Positions 53,223 through 63,086 of a stretch of 64,000 nt of DNA are shown in pieces. The stretch covers positions 1-64,000 of the forward strand of contig CAWHIF010000012.1 of NCBI GenBank assembly GCA_963829235.1. Direction: 5' to 3'. This stretch comes from Bog-756 sp963829235. GTDB taxonomy: Bacteria; Actinomycetota; Acidimicrobiia; Acidimicrobiales; RAAP-2. Under the pieces are notes generated by a model. The model was not told where the DNA came from, ran no database searches, and saw only the letters and a program-made list of their open reading frames with translations. The stretch's first letter is position 1. Each line of letters opens with the position of its first letter. A program made the translations under genes and the position numbers.

Positions 53223-54180
53223 TCAGGCCCGGACGCCCGACGGCGAGGGCACGTTCGGCCCGCGGCGGAGCGCGATCATCGATTCCACCCGGGCCCGTTC
53301 GGAGACCGCGGCGGTCGGGATCATCGCCGAGCCGTGGAACGTCCCGGGATACGAGTGCAACTCGACGGAGACGCCCGCCTGCATCATCCGCATGGCATAG
53401 ATGATGCCTTCGTCGCGCAGCGGATCGAACTCCATCGTCGTCACATAGGCCGGCGGCAGTCCGCTGAGGTCCGTGGCGATGGCGGGTGACGCGTAGGGCG
53501 ACACGTCGCCGGCATCGGGTCCCAGGTAGTAGCTCCAACTGAGCTCCACGTTCGGGCGGTGCCACATCGGCGTGTCGACGAACGTGCGCATGCTCGGGGT
53601 CTCGAGCCGGTGGTCGAGCTCAGGGATCCCGAGATACTGGAAGCAGATCCCCGGGCCGCCCCGATCGCGGGCCACAAGGGCGATCGCCGCGGCCAGGCCG
53701 CCACCCGCGCTCTGGCCGCCGACGGCGACGCGCTCCGGATCGATGCCGAGCGCGGGGGCGCCGGTCGTGCATCCACTGCAGGGTGGCGTAGCAGTCGTCG
53801 ACGGCGGCCGGGAACGGGTGCTCGGGAGCCAGCCGGTACTCGGGCGTGACGACGACTGCATCGAGGTCGCGGGCGACCTGGGTGGCGAAGGCATGCTCCA
53901 TGTCGATGGAGCCGACGACGAAACCGCCGCCGTGGATGTCGAGCAGCGCCGGCCTGGCCGCAGGGGCGGTTGCCGCGGGTGCATACACCCGGACCGGTAC
54001 CGATCCCCCGGGGGTGGGGACGTCATGATCGCTGATCGTCACCCCGGTGGTGTCGACATCACGGTTGAGGGGCTCGAGCAGGGCCAGGATCCCTTCCCGC
54101 GACTGGGCGACATCCCGCATGTCCCCACTCGGGAGGAGCTCGACGATGGGCGCCAGCTCGGGGTCGAAGGCATAGGGCAC
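53223..54180 (-). pseudogene. HSL-type alpha/beta-hydrolase (esterase), one frameshift
   Basis: From the ATG at 54180 the sequence has LLDIHGGGFVVGS (oxyanion HGGG motif) and VVVTPEYRLAPEHPFPAAVDDCY, both hallmarks of hormone-sensitive-lipase esterases. At about 53760 a base is extra or missing after WMHDR; the next frame continues APALGIDPERVAVGGQSAGGGLAAA with the nucleophile elbow GQSAG, then EFDPLRDEG (Asp) and YPGTFHG (His) to the stop at 53223. The triad is complete if rejoined. Probably intact in the organism. Confidence 0.87.
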
Positions 54181-54272
54181 GGACCGATCCTCGCCGCGAA
54201 GTGGTCGCTACCGTCGACCGGCGGACCGCCGGCTCCGGCGGCCCGACTGCCCCCGGCATCACTCGCCCGGCA

Positions 54273-56189
54273 TCACCAGCCCGACGTGCCTCCCGGTCGG
54301 CCCCGGATGCTCCTCAGGTCACGTCGAACGCGGTGGCGCTCGTGACCGTGACCCGCCGCCGTGACCTGGATCCGGCCCGAGGTCGCCCCCTTCGGCACCT
54401 TGGCCTTGATGGTGCCGGACGTATCGTCGGTGATGGTCGCCTTCACGCCGTCGACGGTGACCTCGGAGGCATGGGCGAGACCGGTCCCCTTGATGGTGAC
54501 CGTGGTCCCCACCCGACCCGACGCCGGGCTGAAGCCGGTGATGGCGGGCGCAGGGGCGACCGCCCCCGAGAGGACGGCGCCCAGCACGTGCATGGTGAAG
54601 AGGTCACCCCACTTGAGCTTGCCGTAGGTGGGGTAGTCCGAACCCAGGGTGAAGATGATCCGGGTGGCGGAGTACTGCGAGATGAGCAGGCCGTAGTAGT
54701 CGCAGGCAGCCGGCGGCCCTTCCCCGGCACCCCATGTCCCGTTCCATTCGTAGAGATAGAGATTGCCGGCGTAGTCATCCCCGGTGGACGAGCTGCCGCT
54801 GCAGGTGGATACCGGCGTGGGTGTTCCGATGTTGGCCTGGTTGCCGAATCCGCTGCCGGTGACGGTCACCGTGGGCGTGACGGCCAGGCCCGAGAAGGTC
54901 ACGGAGCTGATCACGGGATGGAGCTGGAGGGACCCGGCATTGCAGGGAGCACCGACCGGGCCCGACCGTCCGGTCTGGTCGGCGACCCCCGGGCACAGCC
55001 CGCTGGTCGGGTCGGGGATGAGGCCGCTGGCCGGGTTGCCGGGCAGGAGGGCCATCGTCTCGGTCGGTCCCCCGTTGTCGGCCAAGGGACCCAGCAGACC
55101 GGCCAACTGGGCCTTGGAGACGTCACCCTTGCCGCCCTTCAGGCACGACGGGCTCGACGCGACATTCTCGCCCTGGTCGGTCCAGGTGCCGCTGACCTGG
55201 CGGCAGGAACCGGCGAGGATGTCGGCCGCGGCGGCAACCGTCGAGCCCTTGCCGCCGCCGTCCCCGTTGTCGATGGTGGCGCCACCGGAGGACGCGGTGT
55301 TGGCCGAGAAGGTCGTCGCGGTGATGGTGAGCCGGCCGGATCCGCCGTCCCCGTTCTCGATGGCGGCGCCCTCGGGAGCACCGTTGCCGGAGAAGGTCGA
55401 ATCGGTGATGGTCAGGGCGCCCGAGCCGTCGTCCCCGTTGGCGATGGCCCCGCCTCGGCAGAATGCCCGGTTGTCCGAGAACGTCGACCGGGCGACGGTC
55501 GCCGTTCCGGAGCTGCCGTAGCCATTGGAGATCGCCCCGCCGAGGCAGGCCGAATTGTCGGCGAAGGTCGAGTCGGTGACTGTGAGCGTGCCACCGGAAC
55601 CATTCTGGACAGCCCCGCCGTCCTGCGGCCCGTAGTCGTCCGAGAAGATCGAATCGGTGACGGTGACGACGGCATGGGAGTTGTCGGTGATCCCGCCTCC
55701 GGATGATGACACATCCGAGGATCCGTCCTGGATGGCGAGGCCGCTGATCACGAAGTGCATGGCGTTGCCCACCTTGAGGACCGGGTACTTGCCCCCGCCG
55801 TCGAGGATCGGGGTCTGCACCCCGGGGGCCGGCTCGATCACGACCGGTGAGGTGGCCGAGGTCCGCGACGTGGCGACGGAGAACCCGGAGGAGCCGGGCG
55901 AATAGTACGACGAAGCCGTGCCCTCATGTCCCGGCGTGACCAGCTCGACGGTGCCACCGGGAGCCACCTTGCCGAGGGCTCTGGCCAGCGTGCAGGCATT
56001 GGCCGCGGACGAGCAGTTGGCCGTGCCGGATGCATGGGCACCGGCGTACAGCTTGCTCGCTGCGGCGCCGGCCGTGGCCGCACCGGTGGTCACTGACAGA
56101 CCACTCAGGAGGCAGACACCGGTCAAGGCGATGCCCGGCCATGGCGGCCTGCGCCCTGCCCTCATTCGCGGTTCGAAGCCACGCCGCAT
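54273..56189 (-). CDS. Secreted right-handed beta-helix protein with IPT/TIG domain
   Basis: 638 residues. An N-terminal signal peptide (RRPPWPGIALTGVCLLSGLSVTTGAATAGA) is followed by repeated beta-helix coils, each with DSTFSDN / GGAIxNG elements (about 160-330: GGAVQNGSGGTLTVTDSTFADN, GGAIANGDDGSGALTITDSTF). Then comes a TIG/IPT domain at the C-terminus (PAITGFSPASGRVGTTVTIKGTGLAHASEVTVDGVKA). The last 25 residues look out of frame; with one base restored near 54359 the protein ends TVTSATAFDVT at 54314. Predicted: surface or secreted adhesin-like protein. Confidence 0.87.
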   Translation of the reverse strand: MRRGFEPRMRAGRRPPWPGIALTGVCLLSGLSVTTGAATAGAAASKLYAGAHASGTANCSSAANACTLARALGKVAPGGTVELVTPGHEGTASSYYSPGSSGFSVATSRTSATSPVVIEPAPGVQTPILDGGGKYPVLKVGNAMHFVISGLAIQDGSSDVSSSGGGITDNSHAVVTVTDSIFSDDYGPQDGGAVQNGSGGTLTVTDSTFADNSACLGGAISNGYGSSGTATVARSTFSDNRAFCRGGAIANGDDGSGALTITDSTFSGNGAPEGAAIENGDGGSGRLTITATTFSANTASSGGATIDNGDGGGKGSTVAAAADILAGSCRQVSGTWTDQGENVASSPSCLKGGKGDVSKAQLAGLLGPLADNGGPTETMALLPGNPASGLIPDPTSGLCPGVADQTGRSGPVGAPCNAGSLQLHPVISSVTFSGLAVTPTVTVTGSGFGNQANIGTPTPVSTCSGSSSTGDDYAGNLYLYEWNGTWGAGEGPPAACDYYGLLISQYSATRIIFTLGSDYPTYGKLKWGDLFTMHVLGAVLSGAVAPAPAITGFSPASGRVGTTVTIKGTGLAHASEVTVDGVKATITDDTSGTIKAKVPKGATSGRIQVTAAGHGHERHRVRRDLRSIRGRPGGTSGW

Positions 56190-56529
56190 CAGCTGCCCCC
56201 TCTCTCCGTGGCAACGGAAAGATGGAAACGAAAATACAGCATCGAGGTCGACGGTCGGAGAGGCGGATCACGTAATTTTCGGCCAGGCAGGGCTGTCGGC
56301 GTGCTGCGTCACGCTCAGTAACCACGTCCACACAGGCGGCGTCAGACACTCGGTCGGATCATCGACCGACAACGGTTCGGACAGGCTGCTACGTACTGAT
56401 CGCGGGCCTCCGATGCACCCGTCGGGGCATGCCATCGGCGGTCCGGGCACTCCGACCGGTGCTGGCCTAGCGTGGGGCCGGGGCGTATGGCTTTCTGTCC
56501 GGCGAACGGCCGAACAGTGGGGTCAACAG
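56190..56529. other. Intergenic, divergent promoter region, no gene seen
   Basis: 340 bases between two divergent genes. An AT-richer patch at about 56214-56280 (GGAAACGAAAATACAG) could hold the promoter of the beta-helix gene. No RNA, repeat or open frame is convincing. Confidence 0.4.
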
Positions 56530-56814
56530 GTGAGTGACTTCGACTCGTTGCTCTCGGACACCCGGGAGGGCATCGCCACGGCGGAACTGGTGTTGTCCGA
56601 GATCGATCGCGGGCTGGCCGTGGTCGAGAAGGTGGACGCGGTCGCCCGACGGACACGACCGGCACTCCGGGTGGTGACGGTCATGTTCCTCGGGTGCCTC
56701 GTCGGCCTCGGGATCGTCCTCCTGGTCGGTCGCATACGACGTGCATACGAGATCGATGCTCCTCGCCCCGGCGATCCCCCGTTACGTACCGAACGCGAGG
56801 ACGCTGACCCGTGA
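56530..56814 (+). CDS. Small membrane protein
   Basis: 94 residues from the GTG at 56530. A charged helical N-terminal half (SDFDSLLSDTREGIATAELVLSEIDRGLAVVEKVDAVARR) precedes one membrane helix (about 48-66, VVTVMFLGCLVGLGIVLLV) and a basic, then acidic tail. No recognised domain. Its stop overlaps the start of the MOSC gene, indicating one operon. The function is unknown. Confidence 0.68.
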   Translation: MSDFDSLLSDTREGIATAELVLSEIDRGLAVVEKVDAVARRTRPALRVVTVMFLGCLVGLGIVLLVGRIRRAYEIDAPRPGDPPLRTEREDADP

Positions 56815-57914
56815 GCGGCACCGGGATGGCGACCGTCGAGGCTCTCTGGCGCTATCCGGTCAAGTCCATGCGGGGCGAGCGGGTAAGCGCCTCGGAGGTC
56901 ACCACGTCGGGCCTCGCCGGTGACCGGGCCTACGCCGTCGTCGACTCGGCAACGGGCAAGGTCGGCAGCGCCAAACACCCCCGGCTGTGGGGTCGGCTCC
57001 TGCAGTGTGAGGCCCGTTATCCCACTCCTCCACTCCCCGACGCCGCGCTGCCGCCGGTGTGCATCACGCTGCCCGACGGGGAGGAGACGGGGAGCGAGGA
57101 TCCTGACGTCGACCGCCGTCTCTCCGCCGTGTTCGGCCGCCCGGTCAGGCTGACGACGGTGGCGCCGGACGGCAGCGGCTACCTCGCCGTGTGGCCCGAG
57201 ATGGACGGCGTGATCCCCGATGACTACCTCCGGCAGATCTCCACCGACGCAGCCGAGGCCGAGGGCACGGTCACCAAGCTGTCCCTCGCCCTGGCATCCC
57301 CACCCGGGACCTTCTTCGACCTCGCCGCGCTCCACGTGCTGACCAGCGAGACCCTCCGGTATCTCGGTGAGGTCCAACCCGGAAGTCGGTTCGAGGTCGA
57401 GCGATTTCGGCCCAACATCGTCGTCGGATCCCCCGACCCGCCCTTCGCCGAGAACACGTGGCCCGGCGCCACCGCCCGGTTCGGGGCCGCGCTGGAGACG
57501 GCCGTTCTCCTGCCGACCATGCGTTGCATCATGACGACACTCCCCCAGGGCGAGCTGCCCCGGGACAATGAAGTCCTGCGGACGATCAGCCGGCACAACC
57601 GGATCGAGATTCCCGGTCTCGGGACATGGTCGTGCGTCGGCGCCTACGTGGCGGTGACCGAATCGGGCCAGGTGCACGTCGGTGACGAGGTGGTGATCGA
57701 CCGGCCGGCCGGCGACGGGCCCGCCGGCTGTGACCGTCGCCGCGCCGGGGGTGCCCGGGCGCCGGGGGGGTCTATCGGCCCACGGGGGCGGTACGTCGAG
57801 CCCGCGGCCGGCCCGTTGGCCCCGGCATGTTCCCGGTGGCAAGGGGTCAAGGAACGCCGCCATCGAGCCGATGAAGAGGGGGCAGAAGTGTCTTCGGGGC
57901 AGGAGGACGGATGA
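56811..57914 (+). CDS. MOSC-domain protein
   Basis: 367 residues from the GTG at 56811. MOSC_N-like start: VEALWRYPVKSMRGERVSASEV and GDRAYAVVDSATGKVGSAK. The MOSC barrel carries SRFEVERFRPNIVVG, then LPTMRCIMTTLPQGE with the conserved cysteine, and HNRIEIPGLGTWSCVGAYVAVTESGQVHVGDEV. Such proteins bind molybdenum cofactor and sulfur, as in mARC reductases. The last 55 residues are Arg/Gly-rich and unlikely; an alternative frame would stop at about 57733, so a frameshift there is possible. Confidence 0.85.
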   Translation: MSGTGMATVEALWRYPVKSMRGERVSASEVTTSGLAGDRAYAVVDSATGKVGSAKHPRLWGRLLQCEARYPTPPLPDAALPPVCITLPDGEETGSEDPDVDRRLSAVFGRPVRLTTVAPDGSGYLAVWPEMDGVIPDDYLRQISTDAAEAEGTVTKLSLALASPPGTFFDLAALHVLTSETLRYLGEVQPGSRFEVERFRPNIVVGSPDPPFAENTWPGATARFGAALETAVLLPTMRCIMTTLPQGELPRDNEVLRTISRHNRIEIPGLGTWSCVGAYVAVTESGQVHVGDEVVIDRPAGDGPAGCDRRRAGGARAPGGSIGPRGRYVEPAAGPLAPACSRWQGVKERRHRADEEGAEVSSGQEDG

Positions 57915-59830
57915 GATTACGCAGGGTCAGGATCGAGAACTACCGCAGTATCGAGGATTCGGGGTGGATAGAGGTAGAGCCTGAGATCACGTCACTGGTG
58001 GGCAAGAACGAATCCGGAAAGACCGCCTTCCTCCAGGCGCTCTTCAAGCTGAATCCCATCGAGCCGGCCGAGTACCAGGAGATTCTCGATTTTCCCAGCC
58101 GCCTGACCCGCAAGCGGAAGGAGACCGACGACCCGCTCCGGGTGTGCACGGCCGAATTCGAGCTGACCGACCACGAGCTCGAGGTCATCGAGTCGGACCT
58201 GGGTGTCGATGCCCTGACCAGTCGCACCTTTCAGGTGTGGCGGGGCTACCGCTCGACCGGCCTCACCTTCGAGGACCTCAAGGTCGATGAGGCGGTCACC
58301 GTCCGCCACCTCGTCTCGGACCTCGATCTCCCGTCCGAGGCTGCCGCCGAGGCCCGCGCCGCGACCTCGCTCCGCCAGCTCATCGAGGTCCTCTCCGCCC
58401 TGCCCAAGCCATCGACCCGGTCGATGGAACTGCTCGACCGCATCACGGCCTGGCCGTCCCAGCAGGTGTCCCTCCATCTCATCGACGAGCACCTGAGCAC
58501 GATGCTGCCCAAATTCGTGTACTTCGACGACTACAGCACCATGCCGGGCAAAGTCTCCATCCCCGATCTCATCGAGAGCCGCGATCGGGGCGACATGGAC
58601 CGTGGGACCCGCTCACTGATCGCGCTGTTGTCGCTCATCCGCGGGAATCCGGAGGACTTCGACGACGAGAGCAACCACGAACGGCTGATCCGGGAGCTCG
58701 AGAACGCCGCCAACAGCATCAGCGACGAGATCTTCCGCTACTGGTCCCAGAACAACGACCTGTCCGTCGACTTGAAGGTCACCGCCCCCGAGCCGGGAGC
58801 GGAGCCACCCCTGGACAAGGGGCCGATCTTCCACGTCCGCGTGGCCAACCACCGCCACCGGGTCACCGTTCCGTTCGACGAGCGATCGAGAGGGTTCGTC
58901 TGGTTCTTCTCGTTCCTGGCCTACTTCTCCGACCTGGAGGCGGCCAAGGAGAGCGATCTCATCCTCCTTCTCGATGAGCCCGCCCTGGCCCTGCACGCCA
59001 CCGCCCAACGCGACCTCCTGCGGTTCATGGAGGATCGGTTGGCCCCCGAGCACCAGGTCCTCTATACGACCCACTCGCCCTTCATGATCGACCCGGAGCA
59101 TCTCGAGCGGGCCCGGACGGTCATGGACGTGACCGATCACGGCACGAAGATCTCCGCGGATGTGTTCTGCGTCGACGAAGAAACGGTGTTCCCGCTCCGG
59201 GCGGCGCTCGGCTACACCCTCGGTCAGGGGTTGTTCAGCGGGGAGAAGACCCTTCTGGTCGAGAACCCCGGCGATCTGATCTATCTCGACCTGTTGGACG
59301 CCGAGCTGTTCGATCGGGGAATGCCGACCGTCGACAACGACTGGGTGCGGGTCCCGGTCGGAGGGGCCGGGACCCTGGCCACGTTCCTGGCGCTGGCTGC
59401 ACCCACCTCGTCGAGACTGGCCGTCATCGTCGATGCCCGGACCAGGGACAGTGCGCCGGTGAGGCGTCTCGTCGAGGACGACCAGCTGAGGAACGGATCG
59501 CTGGTCGTCCTCTCGGAGGTCACCGGCGTACCCGACGCCGATATCGAGGACCTCTTCGACCCCGAGTTCTATCTCCGGCTGGTCAACCGCTCCTACGAGC
59601 AGCAGCTGGCCGACGGGCCGATCGGGGTGGACGACCTGCCCACGGACTTCTCGCGCATCACGAAGCGGATCGATGCGCTGTTCGCGGCCCGGAGGATCGC
59701 CCACGGCAAACTCGATCGCTTCCTGCCGGCCAGGGCCTTGCTCCGGGGCCAGCTGCAGCTGATGCCGCAGCTGGACGACGCCACACGCATCCGCTTTGCC
59801 GCGCTGGCCAAGCGGATCAATGCAGCTTGA
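57911..59830 (+). CDS. OLD-family-like ATPase with TOPRIM-like domain
   Basis: 639 residues. The N-terminal SMC/RecF-like ATPase has RIENYRSIED, Walker A GKNESGKT (31-38), a signature region ERSRGFVWFFSF (about 324), Walker B ILLLDEPA (351-358) and an H-loop YTTHSPFMI. A TOPRIM-like region follows: LLVENPGDLIYLDLL (E451) and VIVDART (D508), with E545 near PDADIEDLFD. The second Asp of the usual DxD pair is Arg, so nuclease chemistry may be weakened. Class 1 OLD proteins nick DNA and many act in phage defence. No GajB helicase or reverse transcriptase is adjacent. Confidence 0.85.
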   Translation: MRLRRVRIENYRSIEDSGWIEVEPEITSLVGKNESGKTAFLQALFKLNPIEPAEYQEILDFPSRLTRKRKETDDPLRVCTAEFELTDHELEVIESDLGVDALTSRTFQVWRGYRSTGLTFEDLKVDEAVTVRHLVSDLDLPSEAAAEARAATSLRQLIEVLSALPKPSTRSMELLDRITAWPSQQVSLHLIDEHLSTMLPKFVYFDDYSTMPGKVSIPDLIESRDRGDMDRGTRSLIALLSLIRGNPEDFDDESNHERLIRELENAANSISDEIFRYWSQNNDLSVDLKVTAPEPGAEPPLDKGPIFHVRVANHRHRVTVPFDERSRGFVWFFSFLAYFSDLEAAKESDLILLLDEPALALHATAQRDLLRFMEDRLAPEHQVLYTTHSPFMIDPEHLERARTVMDVTDHGTKISADVFCVDEETVFPLRAALGYTLGQGLFSGEKTLLVENPGDLIYLDLLDAELFDRGMPTVDNDWVRVPVGGAGTLATFLALAAPTSSRLAVIVDARTRDSAPVRRLVEDDQLRNGSLVVLSEVTGVPDADIEDLFDPEFYLRLVNRSYEQQLADGPIGVDDLPTDFSRITKRIDALFAARRIAHGKLDRFLPARALLRGQLQLMPQLDDATRIRFAALAKRINAA

Positions 59831-59865
59831 ACGGGTGCCGAGCGGCTCGACGCCGGCAGTGGGGC

Positions 59866-60938
59866 CTACGGGACGGGAACGACGCCGCGGGGCACGACGA
59901 GCGGCAGATCGTTGTAGGTGGCGATGCCGGGCGCGGCGGCCACCACGGCCGGGATGGCGTTGATCGGAGGGCGCGGCCGTCATGATGTGCCCGAGCACCA
60001 TGAAGTCGGCGATGGTCTCGGCCTCGAAGTCGGGCGGCGGGAGAAAGCTGATGTTGGCCGTCACCGTCGGCCGCCCGTCGATCTGGATCACCCAACCGTC
60101 CTGGTCGATCTTCCAGTCGGGATCGAGCGTCTGGCCCTTCCGCCACCGGACGTTGAGCTCCACGACGGACCTTGCCGCCGGCCGATCCCTTCCAACTGGC
60201 CGCCACCCCGGCGACGCATCCGGCGGGGATGGTCCACGACCCGAGGTCGAGATCGGCGGTGGTCTGCGCGTACTCGGCCTCGCACCGGACATCGTCGAGC
60301 TCGACCCCGAGGGCGTCGGCGACCATCCGCACGGCCTCGGCGAAGACCGCCGTGCCCTGGGCCGTCATCGACTGGAGGTCGGGATGGTCGATCGGCTTGC
60401 CGAAGCCCACCGGTATCTCGGTGGCCGGTGAGTCGTAGAAGGTGGTGTCGGCGGCCTCATTGACCGTGATCTTGTCGACACGGTCGCAGATGGTGGCCGA
60501 CACGATGGCCAACAGCTCGGCGAAGCCGGGGCTGATGCCGGTGCCGAACATGGTGGAGCCGCCGCGCCGGCAGGCGTCGGCGATCCGGTCGCGATCGGCG
60601 CCCAGGTTGTGCCCGGTGATGAAGGCGGCCGTGGCCACGACGTTCACACCGGCCGACAGGATGCGCTCCAGTTCGCCGACGTCGAGCCACATCGGGTTGT
60701 AGACCACGCAGTCGGGTTTGAGATCGAGCAGCGCATCGATGTCGTTGGTGGCCACGATGCCGAGCGGGCCGATGCCACACAGCTCACCGACATCGCGGCC
60801 CGCCTTCTCCGGCGACCAGGCGTAGCAGCCGACGAGCTCGAGCGTGGGGTTGGCCGCGATGGCCTGCACCGAGCTCTTGCCCACATTTCCCGTCGTCCAC
60901 TGGACGATCCGATACCGCGGTCTGTTTGGCACTCGCAC
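59866..60938 (-). pseudogene. DapB-like NAD(P)-dependent dehydrogenase, two apparent frameshifts
   Basis: From the ATG at 60938: IVQWTTGNVGKSSVQAIAANPTLELVGCYAW is the Rossmann start, with NMWLDVGELERILSAGVNVVAT-type and GTGISPGFAELLAIV segments of dihydrodipicolinate-reductase-like enzymes. The frame breaks near 60170 (extra G) and 59972 (extra C). Rejoined, it continues VVELNVRWRKGQTLDPDW, VIQIDGRPTVTANIS, and ends NDLPLVVPRGVVPVP at 59866. Relatives include 2,4-diaminopentanoate dehydrogenase. It probably reduces or oxidises an amine or imine. Likely intact in the organism. Confidence 0.83.
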
Positions 60939-60983
60939 AGCATATCCCTCGGCCCCTGTCCGGGCACGGGCCGAACGTGCAGG

Positions 60984-62189
60984 TCAACGGCGTGTACGGG
61001 GCCGGAGGACCTCGGGATCAGACGCTGGCTGCGGACCCGTGGTCAGCCAGGGAGGCGCGCCCCGTTCATCCGGCTTCCGGCCCAGTTCGACGCGGACGTA
61101 GTCGGGGTCGTCCTCTGTCCGCATGCTGAAGCGCCACTTGCAGCACACGTCGCCGGGGTCCTTGCGCGGAGGGATGGCGAGGATGTCGACCTTCATGTTC
61201 GGGTTGTACATCTCGGTCGTCTTGATCATCGACTTCGGACAGGTGGAGTGGCAGTTCTTCTCCAGGATGTCTGGCCGCCCCATCGTCTCCCACTGGTCGG
61301 CGGCGACGCAGCGGTTGAACGTCATGATGCCGACCTCGGGCTCGGGCATCTCGAAGGAGAGGTCGAACGCCTTGCCGGGCAGGGCGGTGGCGTCGATCTG
61401 CAGATCCTTCATCCAGTCGGCGACCGTGTTGCCCGTGATGCCGAGGTACTCGGCCTTGAGCTGTTTCACACCGGGCAGGACGGAATCACCCCACAGTGTC
61501 CACTGGATGTCGAACATGGTGTCGAGGCCGTAGCGCACGGTGATCTGAGTGGCCCATGCCTCGATGCACTGCAACAGGTATTCGTGACTGCCGAGGAACC
61601 AGGTGACGAGCTGCTCCTTCGGGAGATCGACCACCTCCGGGCCGGCGGTGAAGAGTCCGGTGTAGACGACCCGGGTGCCGACCCTGTCCCCCTCCCCGAC
61701 CCGCCGGTTGGGATCGTCGTAGACCGTGCCGGCGGGCAGGAACTCGTTCTTCATGCGCTCGAGCTCGGGACTGATCTGGTCGTTCCACGCCGTCCACTCG
61801 ACCTCGGCCATCGTCTCGGCGCCGTAGCGCCGGGAAACCTCGGCGGCCCAGCCGTCGAGGACGAGCTGCAGGTACCGTTCGCTCCACGGCAGGAACTTGG
61901 TGGCCAGTGCCTCCTTGGAGAAGTCGGTGAAGCGCAGGTCCGCCCGGTAGGGACCGCTGTAGTCGGGCAGCTCGGCACCGGAGTCGACATCGAGCTGCTG
62001 GCGGATGTCGAGGTCACCTTTCGGGTAGGTGACGCTGTCGTCGACCCGCGGGAACTTGGGGAAGTTGGTGAGGTCGACCCCCAGCATGAGGACGAAGTCG
62101 TCGGCCACGACCCCTTCGTCCAGGTGGGCCCCGGGCTTGCGGATCTCCAGGAACTCGTCGAGCTGTGGGTCGGCCGTCGGTTCTGACAC
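60984..62189 (-). CDS. Cysteine-rich conserved protein of unknown function
   Basis: 401 residues from the GTG at 62189, with GAGGGAGACC upstream. A duplicated layout is visible: FLPWSERYLQLVLDGWAAEVSRRYGAETMAEVEWTAWN and WFLGSHEYLLQCIEAWATQITVRYGLDTMFDIQWTLWG are two copies of the same helix pattern. The C-terminal part has clustered cysteines (FNRCVAADQWE, NCHSTCPKSM, DVCCKWRFSM) that could bind a metal or cofactor, as in the DUF6125/ATC-hydrolase-like group. It is divergent from a TetR gene and is probably its target. Confidence 0.7.
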   Translation of the reverse strand: MSEPTADPQLDEFLEIRKPGAHLDEGVVADDFVLMLGVDLTNFPKFPRVDDSVTYPKGDLDIRQQLDVDSGAELPDYSGPYRADLRFTDFSKEALATKFLPWSERYLQLVLDGWAAEVSRRYGAETMAEVEWTAWNDQISPELERMKNEFLPAGTVYDDPNRRVGEGDRVGTRVVYTGLFTAGPEVVDLPKEQLVTWFLGSHEYLLQCIEAWATQITVRYGLDTMFDIQWTLWGDSVLPGVKQLKAEYLGITGNTVADWMKDLQIDATALPGKAFDLSFEMPEPEVGIMTFNRCVAADQWETMGRPDILEKNCHSTCPKSMIKTTEMYNPNMKVDILAIPPRKDPGDVCCKWRFSMRTEDDPDYVRVELGRKPDERGAPPWLTTGPQPASDPEVLRPRTRR

Positions 62190-62290
62190 GGTGGTCTCCC
62201 TCCTCTGTAGGTGCCGGCTGGACGGCTCAGGCGTCGGAGAACCGCCTCTGCATGGTTCGACGAGCACCGCCGGTCAGCTTCCCTTGAGGA

Positions 62291-62304
62291 TAGCCGATCG
62301 GCTA
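62291..62304. promoter_or_regulatory. TetR operator, perfect 14-bp palindrome
   Basis: TAGCCGATCGGCTA (62291-62304) is perfectly self-complementary and lies in the 145-base gap between the divergent cysteine-rich-protein and TetR genes. This is where a TetR regulator would control both. Confidence 0.75.
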
Positions 62305-62334
62305 GGCAGCGACAACGGTGGCTACCCTGGTGCG

Positions 62335-62970
62335 ATGGCTTCCGCCGATTCTGCCGCTTCTGCCGAGCCCGTCGACACTGCCGAGCCCGTCGACACCGTC
62401 GACACCGTCGCATCCGAGCCCGTGCCGCGCAGCGCGGCCAAGGCCCGCATCATCAACGCCGCCCTCGACCTGTTCGCCGAGCACGGCGTCGGGGGGACCT
62501 CCCTGCAGATGATCGCCGACGCCATCGGGGTGACCAAGGCCGCCGTCTACCACCAGTTCAAGACGAAAGAAGAGATCGTCCTCGCTGCCGCCGAGGTCGA
62601 ACTCTCGAATGTCGAGGCGGCGATCGAAGCGGCAGAGGCCGAGTCGACCCGAACCCGGGCCCGCGAGGTGCTGATCACCCGCATCGTCGACCTCGCCGTC
62701 GAACGCCGTCGCATGGAGAGCACCCTCCTCGGCGATCCGGTCATCATCCGGTTCTTCGCCCACCACGAGCCGTTCCGGCAGGTGATGGACCGCCTCTACC
62801 GGCTCCTCATGGGCGATGACGCCGGGCCCGACGGGCGCGTTCCCGCCGCCATGCTCACGGCGGCGATCGGCGGTGCCGTGATGCACCCCCTCGTCGCCGA
62901 CCTGGACGACGAAACGCTGCGATCCCAACTCCTGCACCTGGCCCGGCGGTTCCTCGAACTCCCCGATTGA
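62335..62970 (+). CDS. TetR-family transcriptional regulator
   Basis: 211 residues from the ATG at 62335. An N-terminal tail with a VDTAEPVDTVDT repeat precedes the TetR HTH (about 36-80): AKARIINAALDLFAEHGVGGTSLQMIADAIGVTKAAVYHQFKTKEEIV. The C-terminal ligand domain has FFAHHEPFRQVMDRLYRLLMG and AAMLTAAIGGAVMHPLVADLDDE. It probably represses the divergent cysteine-rich protein gene through the palindrome, perhaps also the DapB-like gene behind it. The inducer is unknown, but context suggests a steroid or acyl-CoA-like ligand. Confidence 0.92.
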   Translation: MASADSAASAEPVDTAEPVDTVDTVASEPVPRSAAKARIINAALDLFAEHGVGGTSLQMIADAIGVTKAAVYHQFKTKEEIVLAAAEVELSNVEAAIEAAEAESTRTRAREVLITRIVDLAVERRRMESTLLGDPVIIRFFAHHEPFRQVMDRLYRLLMGDDAGPDGRVPAAMLTAAIGGAVMHPLVADLDDETLRSQLLHLARRFLELPD

Positions 62971-63086
62971 GTCGGTGACGTCGGCGTCAGGCCGCTGGAA
63001 CCTCACCGGTCCGGGACGGACGGACGGGTGGGCGTTGCGGGCGCACCCTCCGGAACGGCCGGCCCTGCCGGGGACCGACCCGGCCT

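Noticed and set aside
57911..59830. A Gabija (GajA-GajB) defence system
   Set aside because: No UvrD-like helicase gene follows; the next gene is a convergent DapB-like dehydrogenase.
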